Of a stretch of 64,000 nucleotides of DNA, positions 45,117-54,900 are shown piece after piece. Positions within the stretch are counted from its first letter, which is position 1, and every line of letters begins with the position of its first letter. The stretch is from assembly GCF_005503535.1 (NCBI RefSeq), contig NZ_SCNN01000027.1:1-64000 (forward strand). The letters run 5' to 3'. The position numbers and the translations under genes were made by a program. The notes under the pieces are model-generated. The model made no database searches. It saw only the letters and a list, made by a program, of their open reading frames with translations, and was not told the origin of the DNA. The DNA is from Mesorhizobium comanense (GTDB taxonomy: Bacteria > Pseudomonadota > Alphaproteobacteria > Rhizobiales > Rhizobiaceae).

Positions 45117-48100
45117 TCAGGCCGCCGCAAGCAGGCTGGCGTTGCCGCCCGCCGCCGTGGTGTCGACGCAGACGGCCCGTTCATGCGCATAGGCCGCCGG
45201 ATTGAGCACCTCGCTGACCAGCGGCACGATCGGGCCCGAGCGTTCGGCGATCACCTTGCGTACGATGCGCGCCGCTTCCGGCGTGCCGGAGAAGGCGACG
45301 ACATCGACGCGCAGCGCGCGCGCCTCGACCGGATCGGGGCGGCCGTCGATCGCGGCCAGCGGCAGCCCCTTGCCGGTCAGCGCCGAAAGTGCGGCCGGCG
45401 CGCCCGGCGCCACGGCCAGCACCGCATTGCCCGCGGCGAGCGCCTGGATCGTCTGCGCGAGCAGCGTGTCTGCGTCCGGCCCCAGGCACAGCACTCGCCC
45501 GCGCGGCGACAGCGACAGCGTGTTGGCCTCGCCGGTCGGCCCGGGCAGATCGACCTGGCCGAAATCGATTGCAGCCGCGGCGGCGATGGCGGCGGCTCCC
45601 TTGCCGCGCAGATGCTTGCGCAGGATCGCGATCCGGTCCGGGCGCGTCGACCAGCCGCCAAGTGCGGAATCGGGCAGGTTGTCGGCAAGCTCCGTCGCCG
45701 TCACCTTGTGCCCCTCACCGACTTCCGTACCCGCTTCCGGTCCCTTGCGGAAACGCCTGAGATAGTGCGGGCCGCCGGCTTTCGGACCGGTTCCGGAAAG
45801 TCCCTCCCCGCCAAACGGCTGCGAGCCGACGACAGCGCCGATCTGGTTACGATTGACATAGATGTTGCCGGCATGGATGCCGTCGACGAAATGCTGCACA
45901 CGGCCTTCGATGCGTGTGTGCAGGCCGAAGGTCAGGCCATAGCCCTTGCGGTTGATCGCGGCGATGACGGCGTCGATCTCGTCGGCGTCGAACGTCGAGA
46001 CATGAAGCACCGGCCCGAACACCTCGCGCTCCATCTCCTCGATGCCCTTGACCCGGAAGACATGCGGCGCGACGAAGCGGCCGTCCTTCGGGGCCTCGAG
46101 CTTGGCGATCAGGCGGCCCTGCAGGCCCATCGTGTTGCAATAATCCCGGATCGATCCTTGCGCCTCGTCGTCGATGACCGGACCGACATCGGTCGAGATC
46201 AGCCAGGGATCGCCGATATTGAGCGCCTCCATGGCGCCCTTCAGCATCTCCAGCATCTTCTTCTCGACATCCTTCTGCACGTAGAGCACGCGCAGCGCCG
46301 AGCAGCGCTGGCCGGCACTCTGGAAGGCCGAGGCCAGGATGTCGCGCACCGCCTGCTCGGGCAGCGCGGTGGAATCGACGATCATGGCGTTGAGACCGCC
46401 CGTCTCGGCGATCAGCATGGCGTCGGGTGCGGCTGTCTCGGCAAGCTGTTTTTCGATCAGCTTGGCGACCTCGGTCGATCCGGTGAAGCAGACGCCGGCG
46501 ATGCGCGGGTCAGCGGTCAGCGGCGCGCCGACCGTCGGTCCGTCTCCGGGCAGAAGCTGGATGACGTCCTCCGGCACGCCGGCCTCGCGCAGCATCTCGA
46601 CGGCGCGGAAGGCGATCAGCGGCGTTTGCTCGGCCGGCTTGGCGATGACCGAGTTGCCGGTCACCAGTGCCGCGGCGATCTGGCCGGTAAAGATGGCCAG
46701 CGGAAAATTCCATGGCGAAATGCACACGATCGCGCCGCGCGCCTGCGTTCCCGATTCCGCATTGGCTGCCTCGCCCGCGTAGTAACGCAGGAAGTCGACG
46801 GCTTCGCGCACTTCCGCCACGCCGTCGGCCAGTGATTTGCCGGCCTCGCGTGTGGCCAGCGCGAAGAACTCGATGGCATTGGCCTCATAGAGGTCGGCGG
46901 CGCGATTGAGGATGGCCGAGCGCTCGGCGACAGGACGTTTCGCCCAGGCTGGCTGCGCCTCCACGGCGATCCGCACCGCTGTCGCGACCTGCTTGGCCGC
47001 GGCTTCGAGCACCGTACCAACCACCTCGGAAGGTTTCGCCGGATTGACGACCGGGCGCTGCTTGCCGTAGCCGGCGGCACGCGTAATCGGCTTGGCATGC
47101 CAGCGGTCCGCCCCCGCGAAGGGGGCCTTGGCCTTGTCGATTGCCGCCAGCGTCACCGGATCGGTGATATCGAACCCTTTCGAATTGCGGCGGCCGTTTC
47201 CAAAAATCTGCGAAGGTCGGGCAATCGCCGGATTGGCGGCGGGACCCTGGCCTTCGACCGTTTCGAGCGGATCACGGGCGATGTCCTCGGGCTCGACGTC
47301 CTCGTCGGTCAGTTGGTGCACGAAGGAGGAGTTGGCGCCATTTTCCAGCAGCCGGCGCACCAGGTAGGCCAGCAGGTCCGAATGCGCGCCGACCGGAGCA
47401 TAGATGCGGCAGCGCGTGCCCGCGGCTTGGCGCACCGTCTCGTGCAGCGCCTCGCCCATGCCGTGAAGGCGCTGGAATTCGAAGGTGTCGCGATTGCCTG
47501 CCATCGAAAGAATGGCGGCCACGGTGTGCGCGTTGTGGGTGGCGAACTGCGGATAGATGCGGTCGGTCATGCCGAGCAGTTTCTTCGCGCAGGCGATGTA
47601 GGAAACGTCGGTGTTGGCCTTGCGGGTGAAGACGGGATAGGAGGCCAAGCCGAGCGTCTGTGCCCGCTTGATCTCGGTGTCCCAATAGGCGCCCTTGACC
47701 AGCCGCACCATGATGGTGCGATCGTACTTTTTCGCCAGCGCATAGAGCCAGTCGATGACGTAGGCCGCCCGGGGCCCGTAGGCCTGGACGACGACGCCGA
47801 AGCCATTCCAGCCGGCGAGTTCCGGCTCGGCCAGCACCCTTTCGATGACGTCCAGCGACAGGTCGAGGCGGTCGGCCTCCTCGGCATCGATATTGAGACC
47901 CATGCGCGAATGGCGCGCAGCGAGCGCCAGCGACAAGAGGCGCTCGGCCATCACAGGCAGCATCTCTTCCTTCTGCGCCACCTCGTAGCGCGGATGCAGC
48001 GCCGACAGCTTGACCGAGATTCCATGGTTATGGCGGATATCGGGCCCGTTGGAGCCCGAATCGAGCGACGAAATCGCGTCCGCATAGGCCTTGTGATAGC

Positions 48101-48725
48101 GCAGGGCGTCAGCCTCGGTGCGGGCCGCCTCGCCCAGCATGTCGAAGGAATAGAGATAGCCCTTCTGCGTCATCGGCCGGCCGCGCTTGACGGCTTCGGC
48201 AATGGTGCGGCCCAGCACGAACTGCTCGCCCATCTCGCGCATCGCCGCGGCCACCGCCTTGCGGATGACCGGTTCGCCCAGCCGCCGCACCATAGAGCGC
48301 AGCGTGCCCTCGATGCCGCCCTCGCCTTCGTCGAGCACGCGCCCGGTCAGCATCAGCGCCCAGGTCGAGGCGTTGACGAAGATGGAGCTCGAACCGCCCG
48401 AATGCGCCGACCAGTCGTGCGGCGCGATCTTGTCCGCGATGAGGTCGTCCATCGTTTCGGTATCGGGCACGCGCAGCAGCGCCTCCGCCAGGCACATCAG
48501 CGCCACGCCTTCCTTGGTCGAGAGACCGTAGGCCGAGAGGAAAACCTCCATCAGCCGGGGATCGGTCGAGCCGCGCACGGCCCGCACCAGATCGGCGGCT
48601 CGCGCCGAGATCGCGGCGCGGTCTTTCGCTGAAAGTCCCGTCGCATCCGCCAGCCGCTTCACGGCCTCGTCCTCATCGGGAAGGTAGTTGGCGCGTATCT
48701 GCTGGCGGATGGTATCGAGCGGCAT
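45117..48725 (-). CDS. putA: bifunctional proline dehydrogenase / P5C dehydrogenase
   Basis: A 1202-residue enzyme that oxidises proline to glutamate in two steps. The FAD-dependent proline dehydrogenase half has KGAYWDTEIKRAQTLGLASY and HNAHTVAAILSM. The aldehyde dehydrogenase half has ETGGLNAMIVDSTAL and the catalytic Cys in SAGQRCSALRVLY. There is no N-terminal ribbon-helix-helix domain, so it is not self-repressing. ATG 48725 follows AGGA. It is convergent with the VOC gene and divergent from putR. Confidence 0.95.
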   Translation of the reverse strand: MPLDTIRQQIRANYLPDEDEAVKRLADATGLSAKDRAAISARAADLVRAVRGSTDPRLMEVFLSAYGLSTKEGVALMCLAEALLRVPDTETMDDLIADKIAPHDWSAHSGGSSSIFVNASTWALMLTGRVLDEGEGGIEGTLRSMVRRLGEPVIRKAVAAAMREMGEQFVLGRTIAEAVKRGRPMTQKGYLYSFDMLGEAARTEADALRYHKAYADAISSLDSGSNGPDIRHNHGISVKLSALHPRYEVAQKEEMLPVMAERLLSLALAARHSRMGLNIDAEEADRLDLSLDVIERVLAEPELAGWNGFGVVVQAYGPRAAYVIDWLYALAKKYDRTIMVRLVKGAYWDTEIKRAQTLGLASYPVFTRKANTDVSYIACAKKLLGMTDRIYPQFATHNAHTVAAILSMAGNRDTFEFQRLHGMGEALHETVRQAAGTRCRIYAPVGAHSDLLAYLVRRLLENGANSSFVHQLTDEDVEPEDIARDPLETVEGQGPAANPAIARPSQIFGNGRRNSKGFDITDPVTLAAIDKAKAPFAGADRWHAKPITRAAGYGKQRPVVNPAKPSEVVGTVLEAAAKQVATAVRIAVEAQPAWAKRPVAERSAILNRAADLYEANAIEFFALATREAGKSLADGVAEVREAVDFLRYYAGEAANAESGTQARGAIVCISPWNFPLAIFTGQIAAALVTGNSVIAKPAEQTPLIAFRAVEMLREAGVPEDVIQLLPGDGPTVGAPLTADPRIAGVCFTGSTEVAKLIEKQLAETAAPDAMLIAETGGLNAMIVDSTALPEQAVRDILASAFQSAGQRCSALRVLYVQKDVEKKMLEMLKGAMEALNIGDPWLISTDVGPVIDDEAQGSIRDYCNTMGLQGRLIAKLEAPKDGRFVAPHVFRVKGIEEMEREVFGPVLHVSTFDADEIDAVIAAINRKGYGLTFGLHTRIEGRVQHFVDGIHAGNIYVNRNQIGAVVGSQPFGGEGLSGTGPKAGGPHYLRRFRKGPEAGTEVGEGHKVTATELADNLPDSALGGWSTRPDRIAILRKHLRGKGAAAIAAAAAIDFGQVDLPGPTGEANTLSLSPRGRVLCLGPDADTLLAQTIQALAAGNAVLAVAPGAPAALSALTGKGLPLAAIDGRPDPVEARALRVDVVAFSGTPEAARIVRKVIAERSGPIVPLVSEVLNPAAYAHERAVCVDTTAAGGNASLLAAA

Positions 48726-48887
48726 GACGGTCCTATGGAGCAAGCACCAGGGAGCGGGCCGGCGGTCACCGGACCGAATGGCGCACGCTAGCACAGGCGC
48801 GATTTCCAGTCGGTCCGAAGAAATCGACTTCCCAGGCCATTTGATCTAACATGGCAGGTCATATCAGATGATCGGGCTGCAATTTCC

Positions 48888-49340
48888 ATGACGGAAGACC
48901 AATTGGACCGCATCGACAGGAACATCCTGTCGGCACTGGCGAGCAATGGCCGGCTTTCCATGTCGGAACTGGCGGCAAGGGTCGGTCTCTCCAAGACGCC
49001 CGTCCAGGCGCGGGTGAAGCGGCTCGAGAAGGACGGCTATATCAGGGGCTATCAGGCGATCATCGACCGCGAGCGCATGGGTGAAGGCCATGTCGCCTTC
49101 GTCCAGGTGAAACTGTCCGACACCCGCTCCGCCGCGCTCGATGCCTTCAACCGCGCCGTCCAGAGCGTGCCTGAGATCGAGCAATGCCATATGATGGCGT
49201 CCAGCTTCGACTATCTGCTGAAGGTCCGCACCAGGGATATCGCCGCCTATCGCCGCGTACTGGGCGAGCGCATCTCTGCCCTTCCCCATGTCGCCCAGAC
49301 ATCCACTTTCGTGGCGATGGAGACGGTGAAGGACAGGTAG
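48888..49340 (+). CDS. putR: Lrp/AsnC-family regulator, PutR
   Basis: A 150-residue regulator: LDRIDRNILSALASNGRLSM, the helix-turn-helix LAARVGLSKTPVQARVKRLE, and an RAM effector domain GHVAFVQVKLSDTR to the end. Divergence from a PutA that lacks its own DNA-binding domain is the usual alphaproteobacterial PutR arrangement, in which PutR activates putA with proline. The 162-base gap between them has no operator I can define. Confidence 0.9.
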   Translation: MTEDQLDRIDRNILSALASNGRLSMSELAARVGLSKTPVQARVKRLEKDGYIRGYQAIIDRERMGEGHVAFVQVKLSDTRSAALDAFNRAVQSVPEIEQCHMMASSFDYLLKVRTRDIAAYRRVLGERISALPHVAQTSTFVAMETVKDR

Positions 49341-49346
49341 ATCCCT

Positions 49347-50546
49347 CTACTCCGACAGCGTTTTCAGGAACGCCACCAGCGCCGAGCGCTCGCGGTCCGA
49401 CAGCTGCAGAGGGTGTATTTCCGAGGTGCCTTCGACGCTTGGCGCCGCCCGCGCATAATGCGCCACGACCTCGTCGAGCGAGGAGAACTGCCCGGCATGC
49501 ATGTACGGTGGCCGCCCGGCCACGCCGCGCAGCGATGGCGTCTTGTAGGCGCGCACCAGTTCCGGCGCGTCCTTGACCATGAAGCGCAACTCGCCGCAGG
49601 CTCCGACATCGCCATCGCGATAGGCGCCGAAGCAGTTGAACGGATCGGCCTGAACCTGCGCCACCGCATCGACACGTCCGCGATCCAAAGGCAGGTCCGG
49701 CACCGGCGGCACGCCCGTATTGTGAAAACCATTGTCGGTGAAGCGCGGCCCGTTGTGGCACGTCACGCAATTGGCCTTTCCGATGAACAGCTTCAGCCCG
49801 AGGATTTCCTCCCTGGAAAAAGCGGCATCGTCCTTCGGCTCGGCGCCAGTGGCGAGGTCCAGCGCAAAACGGTCGAAACGCGTCTGTGTCGGCTCGATCG
49901 AGCGTTCGAAAGCCGCGATCGCCTTGCCGATATTGGCGAATACGCGATTGATACCGTCTTGCTGCGCGGCGCTCATCGCGTTCCAGGCGGCCTTCTCGGC
50001 ATCGGTCCCGAGCGGGCTCGCATTCGGCGGAATGCCGGAAAAATCCGGCAACGGCCCGAAGATGCGTTCATAGCGTTCGCCGAAGCGCGCCTTGATGTAA
50101 TGCGCATAGGCGGTGCGGTTTCCCGCCTGCTCCAGCGGGTTTTCGAGCGGCGTCAGCGCCTGCGACCAAAGGCTGTCGCGGCGGCCGTCCCAGAAGAACC
50201 AGGGGTCGCGCGCCACGCCGGCCAACGGCATGGTGCGCCGGTTGGTGCGCCCGACACCCACCGCTTGCGGCAGGTCGTCCTGAAACTGCCTGTCGATCTT
50301 GTGGCAGGTGGAACAGGACACCTTACCGTCACGGCTCATGCCAAGGTCGAAAAACAGCGTCGAGCCGAGCGCCGCGGCAGCCGGCAAGTCGGCGAAGCGG
50401 TTGGTGGTGTCGGGTTTGAGCGAAGGCAGCGTGTTCAGCGCCAGTGACGCGATGGTCTTCTTCTGGGCGTCGGAAAAATCAGGCTTGCCGCAACCGGCAA
50501 GGATGGCGGCCACCGTCAGCGCCAGAAAGCAGAGGAGGCGCTTCAT
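49347..50546 (-). CDS. dihaem cytochrome c peroxidase/MauG-family lipoprotein
   Basis: A 399-residue precursor with lipobox LAGC (residue 19) and two haem c sites: CSTCHK (C78, C81, H82) and CVTCHN in the second half. RRTMPLAGVARDPWFFWDGR and the C-terminal TPSLRGVAGRPPYMHAGQ are family motifs. It would reduce peroxide or oxidise a partner in the periplasm. It is preceded by eight bases by a FixH/YtkA-like gene, its likely partner. Confidence 0.88.
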   Translation of the reverse strand: MKRLLCFLALTVAAILAGCGKPDFSDAQKKTIASLALNTLPSLKPDTTNRFADLPAAAALGSTLFFDLGMSRDGKVSCSTCHKIDRQFQDDLPQAVGVGRTNRRTMPLAGVARDPWFFWDGRRDSLWSQALTPLENPLEQAGNRTAYAHYIKARFGERYERIFGPLPDFSGIPPNASPLGTDAEKAAWNAMSAAQQDGINRVFANIGKAIAAFERSIEPTQTRFDRFALDLATGAEPKDDAAFSREEILGLKLFIGKANCVTCHNGPRFTDNGFHNTGVPPVPDLPLDRGRVDAVAQVQADPFNCFGAYRDGDVGACGELRFMVKDAPELVRAYKTPSLRGVAGRPPYMHAGQFSSLDEVVAHYARAAPSVEGTSEIHPLQLSDRERSALVAFLKTLSE

Positions 50547-50553
50547 CGATCGC

Positions 50554-51003
50554 TCACAGCACCACGTTGAACAGCACCGTATCGGACCCGGCGGTCGCTG
50601 AAATGGCGAAATGAAACTGCCACCAGCCGCTCATCGTGAATTTCACGCCTTCGATCCGGTAGCGCCCCTCGCCGAGATAGTCGGTCGCCTGGGGGCTGGT
50701 GGGCAGACCGTGATTGTGCTGCGGCATGCCGCCCGAGATGGCTATCGCGGCGCCCTCCACCGGCCCGCCGGCCTTCGTCTTCAAGGTCAGCAACCAGGAT
50801 TCCAGTTCGCCCTGCCGCACGACGCCGCGTTCGGGCTCGAAGCTCGCCAGGAACAACCCGTTGTCCGTGCTCTTGGCGCGCGAGACATCCGGGCCGACGG
50901 GCTGCGCCGATTGCGGCGCCGTCAGATAGACGACCGCGAGAACGCCGACCAGCAGAGCAGCCAGGCCAAGACCCGCCAGGAGATAACGCCATATCGATGC
51001 CAA
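50554..51003 (-). CDS. FixH/YtkA-like membrane-anchored protein
   Basis: A 149-residue protein: an N-terminal membrane helix (YLLAGLGLAALLVGVLAVVY), then a beta domain with SWLLTLKTKAGGPVEGAAIA, SGGMPQHNHGLPTSPQA and TMSGWWQFHFAI. The His-rich MPQHNHG is typical of copper-linked YtkA/FixH-like domains. I take TTG 51003, with AGAGGA six bases upstream. First gene of the peroxidase operon. Confidence 0.75.
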   Translation of the reverse strand: MASIWRYLLAGLGLAALLVGVLAVVYLTAPQSAQPVGPDVSRAKSTDNGLFLASFEPERGVVRQGELESWLLTLKTKAGGPVEGAAIAISGGMPQHNHGLPTSPQATDYLGEGRYRIEGVKFTMSGWWQFHFAISATAGSDTVLFNVVL

Positions 51004-51154
51004 ACCGGTTCCTCTTCTGCAGACAACGTCTGCCGGCGGGATTGCGTCCCGCCAAACTGTGGGAAAACGCTGTGGCGCAAAAAAGCCTGCTTGCCAAGCA
51101 TGGCGCTGCGCCAGGCAAAAAGCTACAGGACCGAAGTCCACTGGAGGATCACGG

Positions 51155-52072
51155 ATGGCCCGAAACGGCATCGCTTCGATCGGCGAATGCATGATCGAAC
51201 TGTCGGGCCAGAGCGGCCCGGACTGGCGCATGGGCTTTGCCGGCGACACGTTCAACACGCTGTGGGCGCTGCACGCCCTGAGCGATGGGCGGCCCGCGAC
51301 CTACGTGTCTGCTTTCGGCGACGATCCCTTCTCGCAGGGCCAGATCGGTTTCTTCGCTGAAAATGGCATCGGCATCGGCTCCAGCCCGGTGATACCAGGC
51401 GCCCGCCCCGGGCTCTATGCCATCACGCTGACCGGGGCCGAGCGCTCCTTCACTTACTGGCGTGGCGATGCTGCCGCGAGGCAGCTGGCGTCGGATCCCG
51501 GATCGCTCTCGAAAAGCCTGGAAAATCAGGCGCTTGTGTATTTTTCCGGAATCACTTTGGCAATCCTGGACGAGGCCGCGCGTAAGACGCTTCTGGCAGA
51601 AGTGGCCAAGGCTCGCGCCGCTGGTTCGATGATCGCCTTCGATCCCAATTATCGGCCGCGGCTCTGGCGCAGCCGCGAGGAAGCCCAGGCCGTCATCATC
51701 GAAGCGCTCGGGACGACAGACATCGCCCTTCCGACCTTTCCCGACGAACAGATGCTGTTTGGCGATGAAACGCCTCTCGCGACCGCTTCGCGGCTCGGGC
51801 GTATCGTGGGCGAAGTCGTCGTCAAGAATGGTGAGGCTCCGGCACTGGTCGCGCAGGCGCAGACGCTGCGGGAGGTTCCGGCAATTCATGTCGCCCGGCC
51901 GCTCGACACCACAGGCGCCGGCGATTCCTTCAATGGCGGCTACCTTGCCGCCCGCCTTGCCGGTCTTGGTCCGGCCGACGCGGCACACCGTGCGCACCGG
52001 GTCGCGGCTGCTGTCGTGCAGGTGCGCGGCGCCCTGGCGCCGTTCGAAACGCTGCGGGCAGCTTTCGCCTGA
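51155..52072 (+). CDS. kdgK: 2-keto-3-deoxygluconate kinase
   Basis: A 305-residue PfkB-family kinase phosphorylating KDG to KDPG for the Entner-Doudoroff pathway. It has SIGECMIELSGQSGPDWRMG, FDPNYRPRLWRSREEAQ and the ATP-site DTTGAGDSFNGGYLA with the catalytic Asp. GGAGG precedes ATG 51155. It is convergent with galM. Confidence 0.88.
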   Translation: MARNGIASIGECMIELSGQSGPDWRMGFAGDTFNTLWALHALSDGRPATYVSAFGDDPFSQGQIGFFAENGIGIGSSPVIPGARPGLYAITLTGAERSFTYWRGDAAARQLASDPGSLSKSLENQALVYFSGITLAILDEAARKTLLAEVAKARAAGSMIAFDPNYRPRLWRSREEAQAVIIEALGTTDIALPTFPDEQMLFGDETPLATASRLGRIVGEVVVKNGEAPALVAQAQTLREVPAIHVARPLDTTGAGDSFNGGYLAARLAGLGPADAAHRAHRVAAAVVQVRGALAPFETLRAAFA

Positions 52073-52094
52073 CAACAATCAGGCCAGATTGCAA

Positions 52095-53111
52095 TCAGGG
52101 AAGGCGGAAACGGTATTCCGTCACATGGTGGTAGATGGAGCCGGGCCACAGCGTGGCCTGCGGGAAATAGGGCCGGTTCGGCGCGTCCGGCCAGATCTGC
52201 GGCTCCAGGCAGAAGCCGCAGAAGGCCTTGTAATTACGGCCCTCCAGCCCGGTGCGCGGCGTCACATACTGGCCGGTGTAGAGCTGGACGCCGGGCTCGG
52301 TGGTCCAGACTTCCATCTCGACACCCGAATTCGCCCCTTGCGCCCATGACGCCTGCCGGAGCGGCCCGCGTGCCGAGCCGAGACAGAAATTCTGGTCGTA
52401 GGGCAACTGCTCGCCTTCCGTCTCCATGCGCAGCGGCCGCGCCTGGCGGAAGTCGAACGGCGTCCCGTCGACAGGCTTGACGACGCCGGTCGGGATCATG
52501 TCGCTGTCGACAGGCAGATAGGCACCGGCATTCAGCATCATCCGGTGGTCGAGAATATCGCCGGCGCCGCCGTCATCGAGATTGAAATAGGAATGCTGGG
52601 TCAGATTGCACAGCGTCGGCTCCTCGCAGGTCGCCGTCAGTTCGACGCTGAGCGTACCCGGTATCTTCAGCCGGTAGGTGCAGGTGACGTCGAGCGCGCC
52701 GGGAAAGCCCATGGTTCCATCGGGGTCGTGCAGCGTCAGCGTGACAAAATCCTTGCCATGCAGCGAAACCGTCCACGGCCGATGCGCGTAGCCCTGCGAG
52801 CCACCATGCAAGGTATGCTTGCCGAGGAAATTGGGCTCGGTCTGGTAGCGATTGCCGGCGATCGTGAAACGGCCATCGCGGATGCGGTTGGCGTAACGGC
52901 CGACGGTGGCGCCGAAAAAGGCATTGTCGGCTTCATACGCCGCCAGGGTGTCGTAGCCGAGCACCAGCGGTGCGTCATGGCCGGTCAGGCGCAAATCCTG
53001 GATGATCGCGCCCAGCCCGATGATGTTGGCTGTGAGGCCGCCGCCCCTGATCGCGAAGCGGCGGATCGGCTCGCCCGCCTGCGTCGTGCCGAATACCTCG
53101 CCGTCCTTCAT
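52095..53111 (-). CDS. galM: aldose 1-epimerase
   Basis: A 338-residue galactose mutarotase: ATVGRYANRIRDGRFTIAGN, the histidines in GKHTLHGG and NLTQHSYFNL, and the active-site Glu in FCLEPQIWPDAPN. It interconverts alpha and beta aldoses. ATG 53111 or GTG 53117 could be used; neither has a strong ribosome site. Same strand as gabD, separated by a strong hairpin. Confidence 0.92.
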   Translation of the reverse strand: MKDGEVFGTTQAGEPIRRFAIRGGGLTANIIGLGAIIQDLRLTGHDAPLVLGYDTLAAYEADNAFFGATVGRYANRIRDGRFTIAGNRYQTEPNFLGKHTLHGGSQGYAHRPWTVSLHGKDFVTLTLHDPDGTMGFPGALDVTCTYRLKIPGTLSVELTATCEEPTLCNLTQHSYFNLDDGGAGDILDHRMMLNAGAYLPVDSDMIPTGVVKPVDGTPFDFRQARPLRMETEGEQLPYDQNFCLGSARGPLRQASWAQGANSGVEMEVWTTEPGVQLYTGQYVTPRTGLEGRNYKAFCGFCLEPQIWPDAPNRPYFPQATLWPGSIYHHVTEYRFRLP

Positions 53112-53181
53112 CGCCACGCCCGCAAATGCCAGTTGATCCGAGGATTTCGGCAGATTCCCAGAGCCCAGGAGGTTTCCGGAG

Positions 53182-53218
53182 CCTGAGACGGGCAGGTTAC
53201 AGGCCTGCCCGTCTCAGG
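53182..53218 (-). terminator. 15-bp perfect hairpin after gabD
   Basis: CCTGAGACGGGCAGG and CCTGCCCGTCTCAGG pair fully around a seven-base loop, ten bases after the gabD stop. The T-tract is absent, but the stem is the longest perfect one seen in the window. Confidence 0.55.
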
Positions 53219-53227
53219 GAAAGACTA

Positions 53228-54685
53228 TCAGAGGCCGAGGCCGCCGATGCACACATATTTGGTATCGAGGTAGTCCTCGATGCCCTGGTGCCCGCCTTCC
53301 TTGCCGAGACCGGATTCCTTGACGCCGCCGAACGGCGCTTCCGGCGTGGTGATCAGGCCTTCATTGACGCCGACCATGCCGTATTTCAGCCCTTCCATGA
53401 TGCGGAAGGCGCGGCCGAGATCACCGGTGTAGAAATAGCAGGCAAGGCCGAACTCGGTATCGTTGGCGAGCGCGACGGCCTCTTCCTCGGTCTCGAACTT
53501 GAACACCGGGGCGACGGGCCCGAAGATCTCTTCCTTCATGAAGCGCATCTTGGGGGTCGCGTCGGCGATGACGGTCGGCTGGAAGAACGATCCGCCAAGG
53601 GCGTGACGATGACCGCCGGCGACGATCTTGCCGCCCTTGGACGTGGCGTCGGCGATCAGTTCCTCGACTTTCTCGACCGCCTTCTCGTCGATCAGCGGCC
53701 CCTGCTGCACGCCCTCCTCGAGGCCGGAGCCGACCTTCAGCGCGTTGCTGGCGGCGGCGAGCTTCTCGACGAACTTGTCGTAGACGCCGGCCTGCACGAG
53801 GAAGCGGTTGGTGCACACGCAGGTCTGGCCGGAATTGCGGTACTTGGCGGTGATCGCGCCGGTCACCGCGCGGTCGATGTCGGCGTCGTCGAAGACGATG
53901 AACGGCGCGTTGCCGCCAAGCTCCATCGATACTTTCTTCACGGTCACCGACGACTTCTGGATGAGCAGCTTGCCGATCTCGGTCGATCCGGTGAAGGTGA
54001 TCTTCGACACCAGCGGGTTGGCGCAGATTTCGTCGCCGATCTCGGCGGCCGAACCGGTCAGGATGTTGACGACGCCCTTGGGGAAGCCGACTTCCTCGGC
54101 GAGCGCGCCCCAGGCGAGGCCCGAATACGGCGTCTGCGAGGCCGGCTTGACGACCGCGGTGCAGCCGGCAGCGAGCGCCGGCCCGAGCTTGCGCGCCAGC
54201 ATCGAGGACGGGAAATTCCACGGCGTGATGGCGGCGATGACGCCAACCGGCTCCTTGGTGACCAGGATGCGGCGATCCGCCCACGGCGAAGGCACGACGT
54301 CGCCATAGGTGCGACGGCCTTCCTCGGCGAACCACAGGATGTAGGCCGCGGCAGAACCGATCTCGCCCTTGGATTCAAACAGCGACTTGCCCTGCTCTAT
54401 GGTCAGGAGCTCCGCCAGCACATCCTGATTGTCCATCATCGCGTCATGCAGCTTGCGCAGCAACTTGGAACGCTCGAGCGCGGTCGTCTTGCGCCAGGAC
54501 TTGAAGGCTTCGTTCGCGGCCTCGATGGCGCGACGGGTCTCGGCCTTGCCTGCCTTCGGCACCGTGCCGATCTTGAGGCCGGTTGCCGGATTGGTGACGT
54601 CGACCGTCTGGCCGCTGTCGGCCTGCACCCATTCGCCGTTGATGAGATTGGCCTGCCGCATGAAATGGCTGGTTTTCTGAAGCAT
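53228..54685 (-). CDS. gabD: NAD(P)-dependent succinate-semialdehyde dehydrogenase
   Basis: A 485-residue aldehyde dehydrogenase of the GabD group: TPWNFPSSMLARKLGPALAA, the general base in MELGGNAPFIVFDDADID, and the catalytic Cys in GQTCVCTNRFLVQ. It converts succinic semialdehyde to succinate (GABA and related catabolism). GGAGG precedes the ATG. Confidence 0.92.
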   Translation of the reverse strand: MLQKTSHFMRQANLINGEWVQADSGQTVDVTNPATGLKIGTVPKAGKAETRRAIEAANEAFKSWRKTTALERSKLLRKLHDAMMDNQDVLAELLTIEQGKSLFESKGEIGSAAAYILWFAEEGRRTYGDVVPSPWADRRILVTKEPVGVIAAITPWNFPSSMLARKLGPALAAGCTAVVKPASQTPYSGLAWGALAEEVGFPKGVVNILTGSAAEIGDEICANPLVSKITFTGSTEIGKLLIQKSSVTVKKVSMELGGNAPFIVFDDADIDRAVTGAITAKYRNSGQTCVCTNRFLVQAGVYDKFVEKLAAASNALKVGSGLEEGVQQGPLIDEKAVEKVEELIADATSKGGKIVAGGHRHALGGSFFQPTVIADATPKMRFMKEEIFGPVAPVFKFETEEEAVALANDTEFGLACYFYTGDLGRAFRIMEGLKYGMVGVNEGLITTPEAPFGGVKESGLGKEGGHQGIEDYLDTKYVCIGGLGL

Positions 54686-54900
54686 GGTCTATCCTCCATT
54701 CGGCGCGCTGAGGGGCCGGTCTGTGAATTCTTCGGTGAGCGTGCGCGAGCGCTTGGAAAGGCCGGCACGGCGGAGCCACTGCTCTTTACCTAGGGCAAGG
54801 CCCGCAAGCAATCGCAAGATGGCATATAGGGGTTAGGCCAGCAGGAAACGAGGGCCGGCGGGCTCCGACCGGGCAACCGCCTCGCCCATCGAGGCCAACC

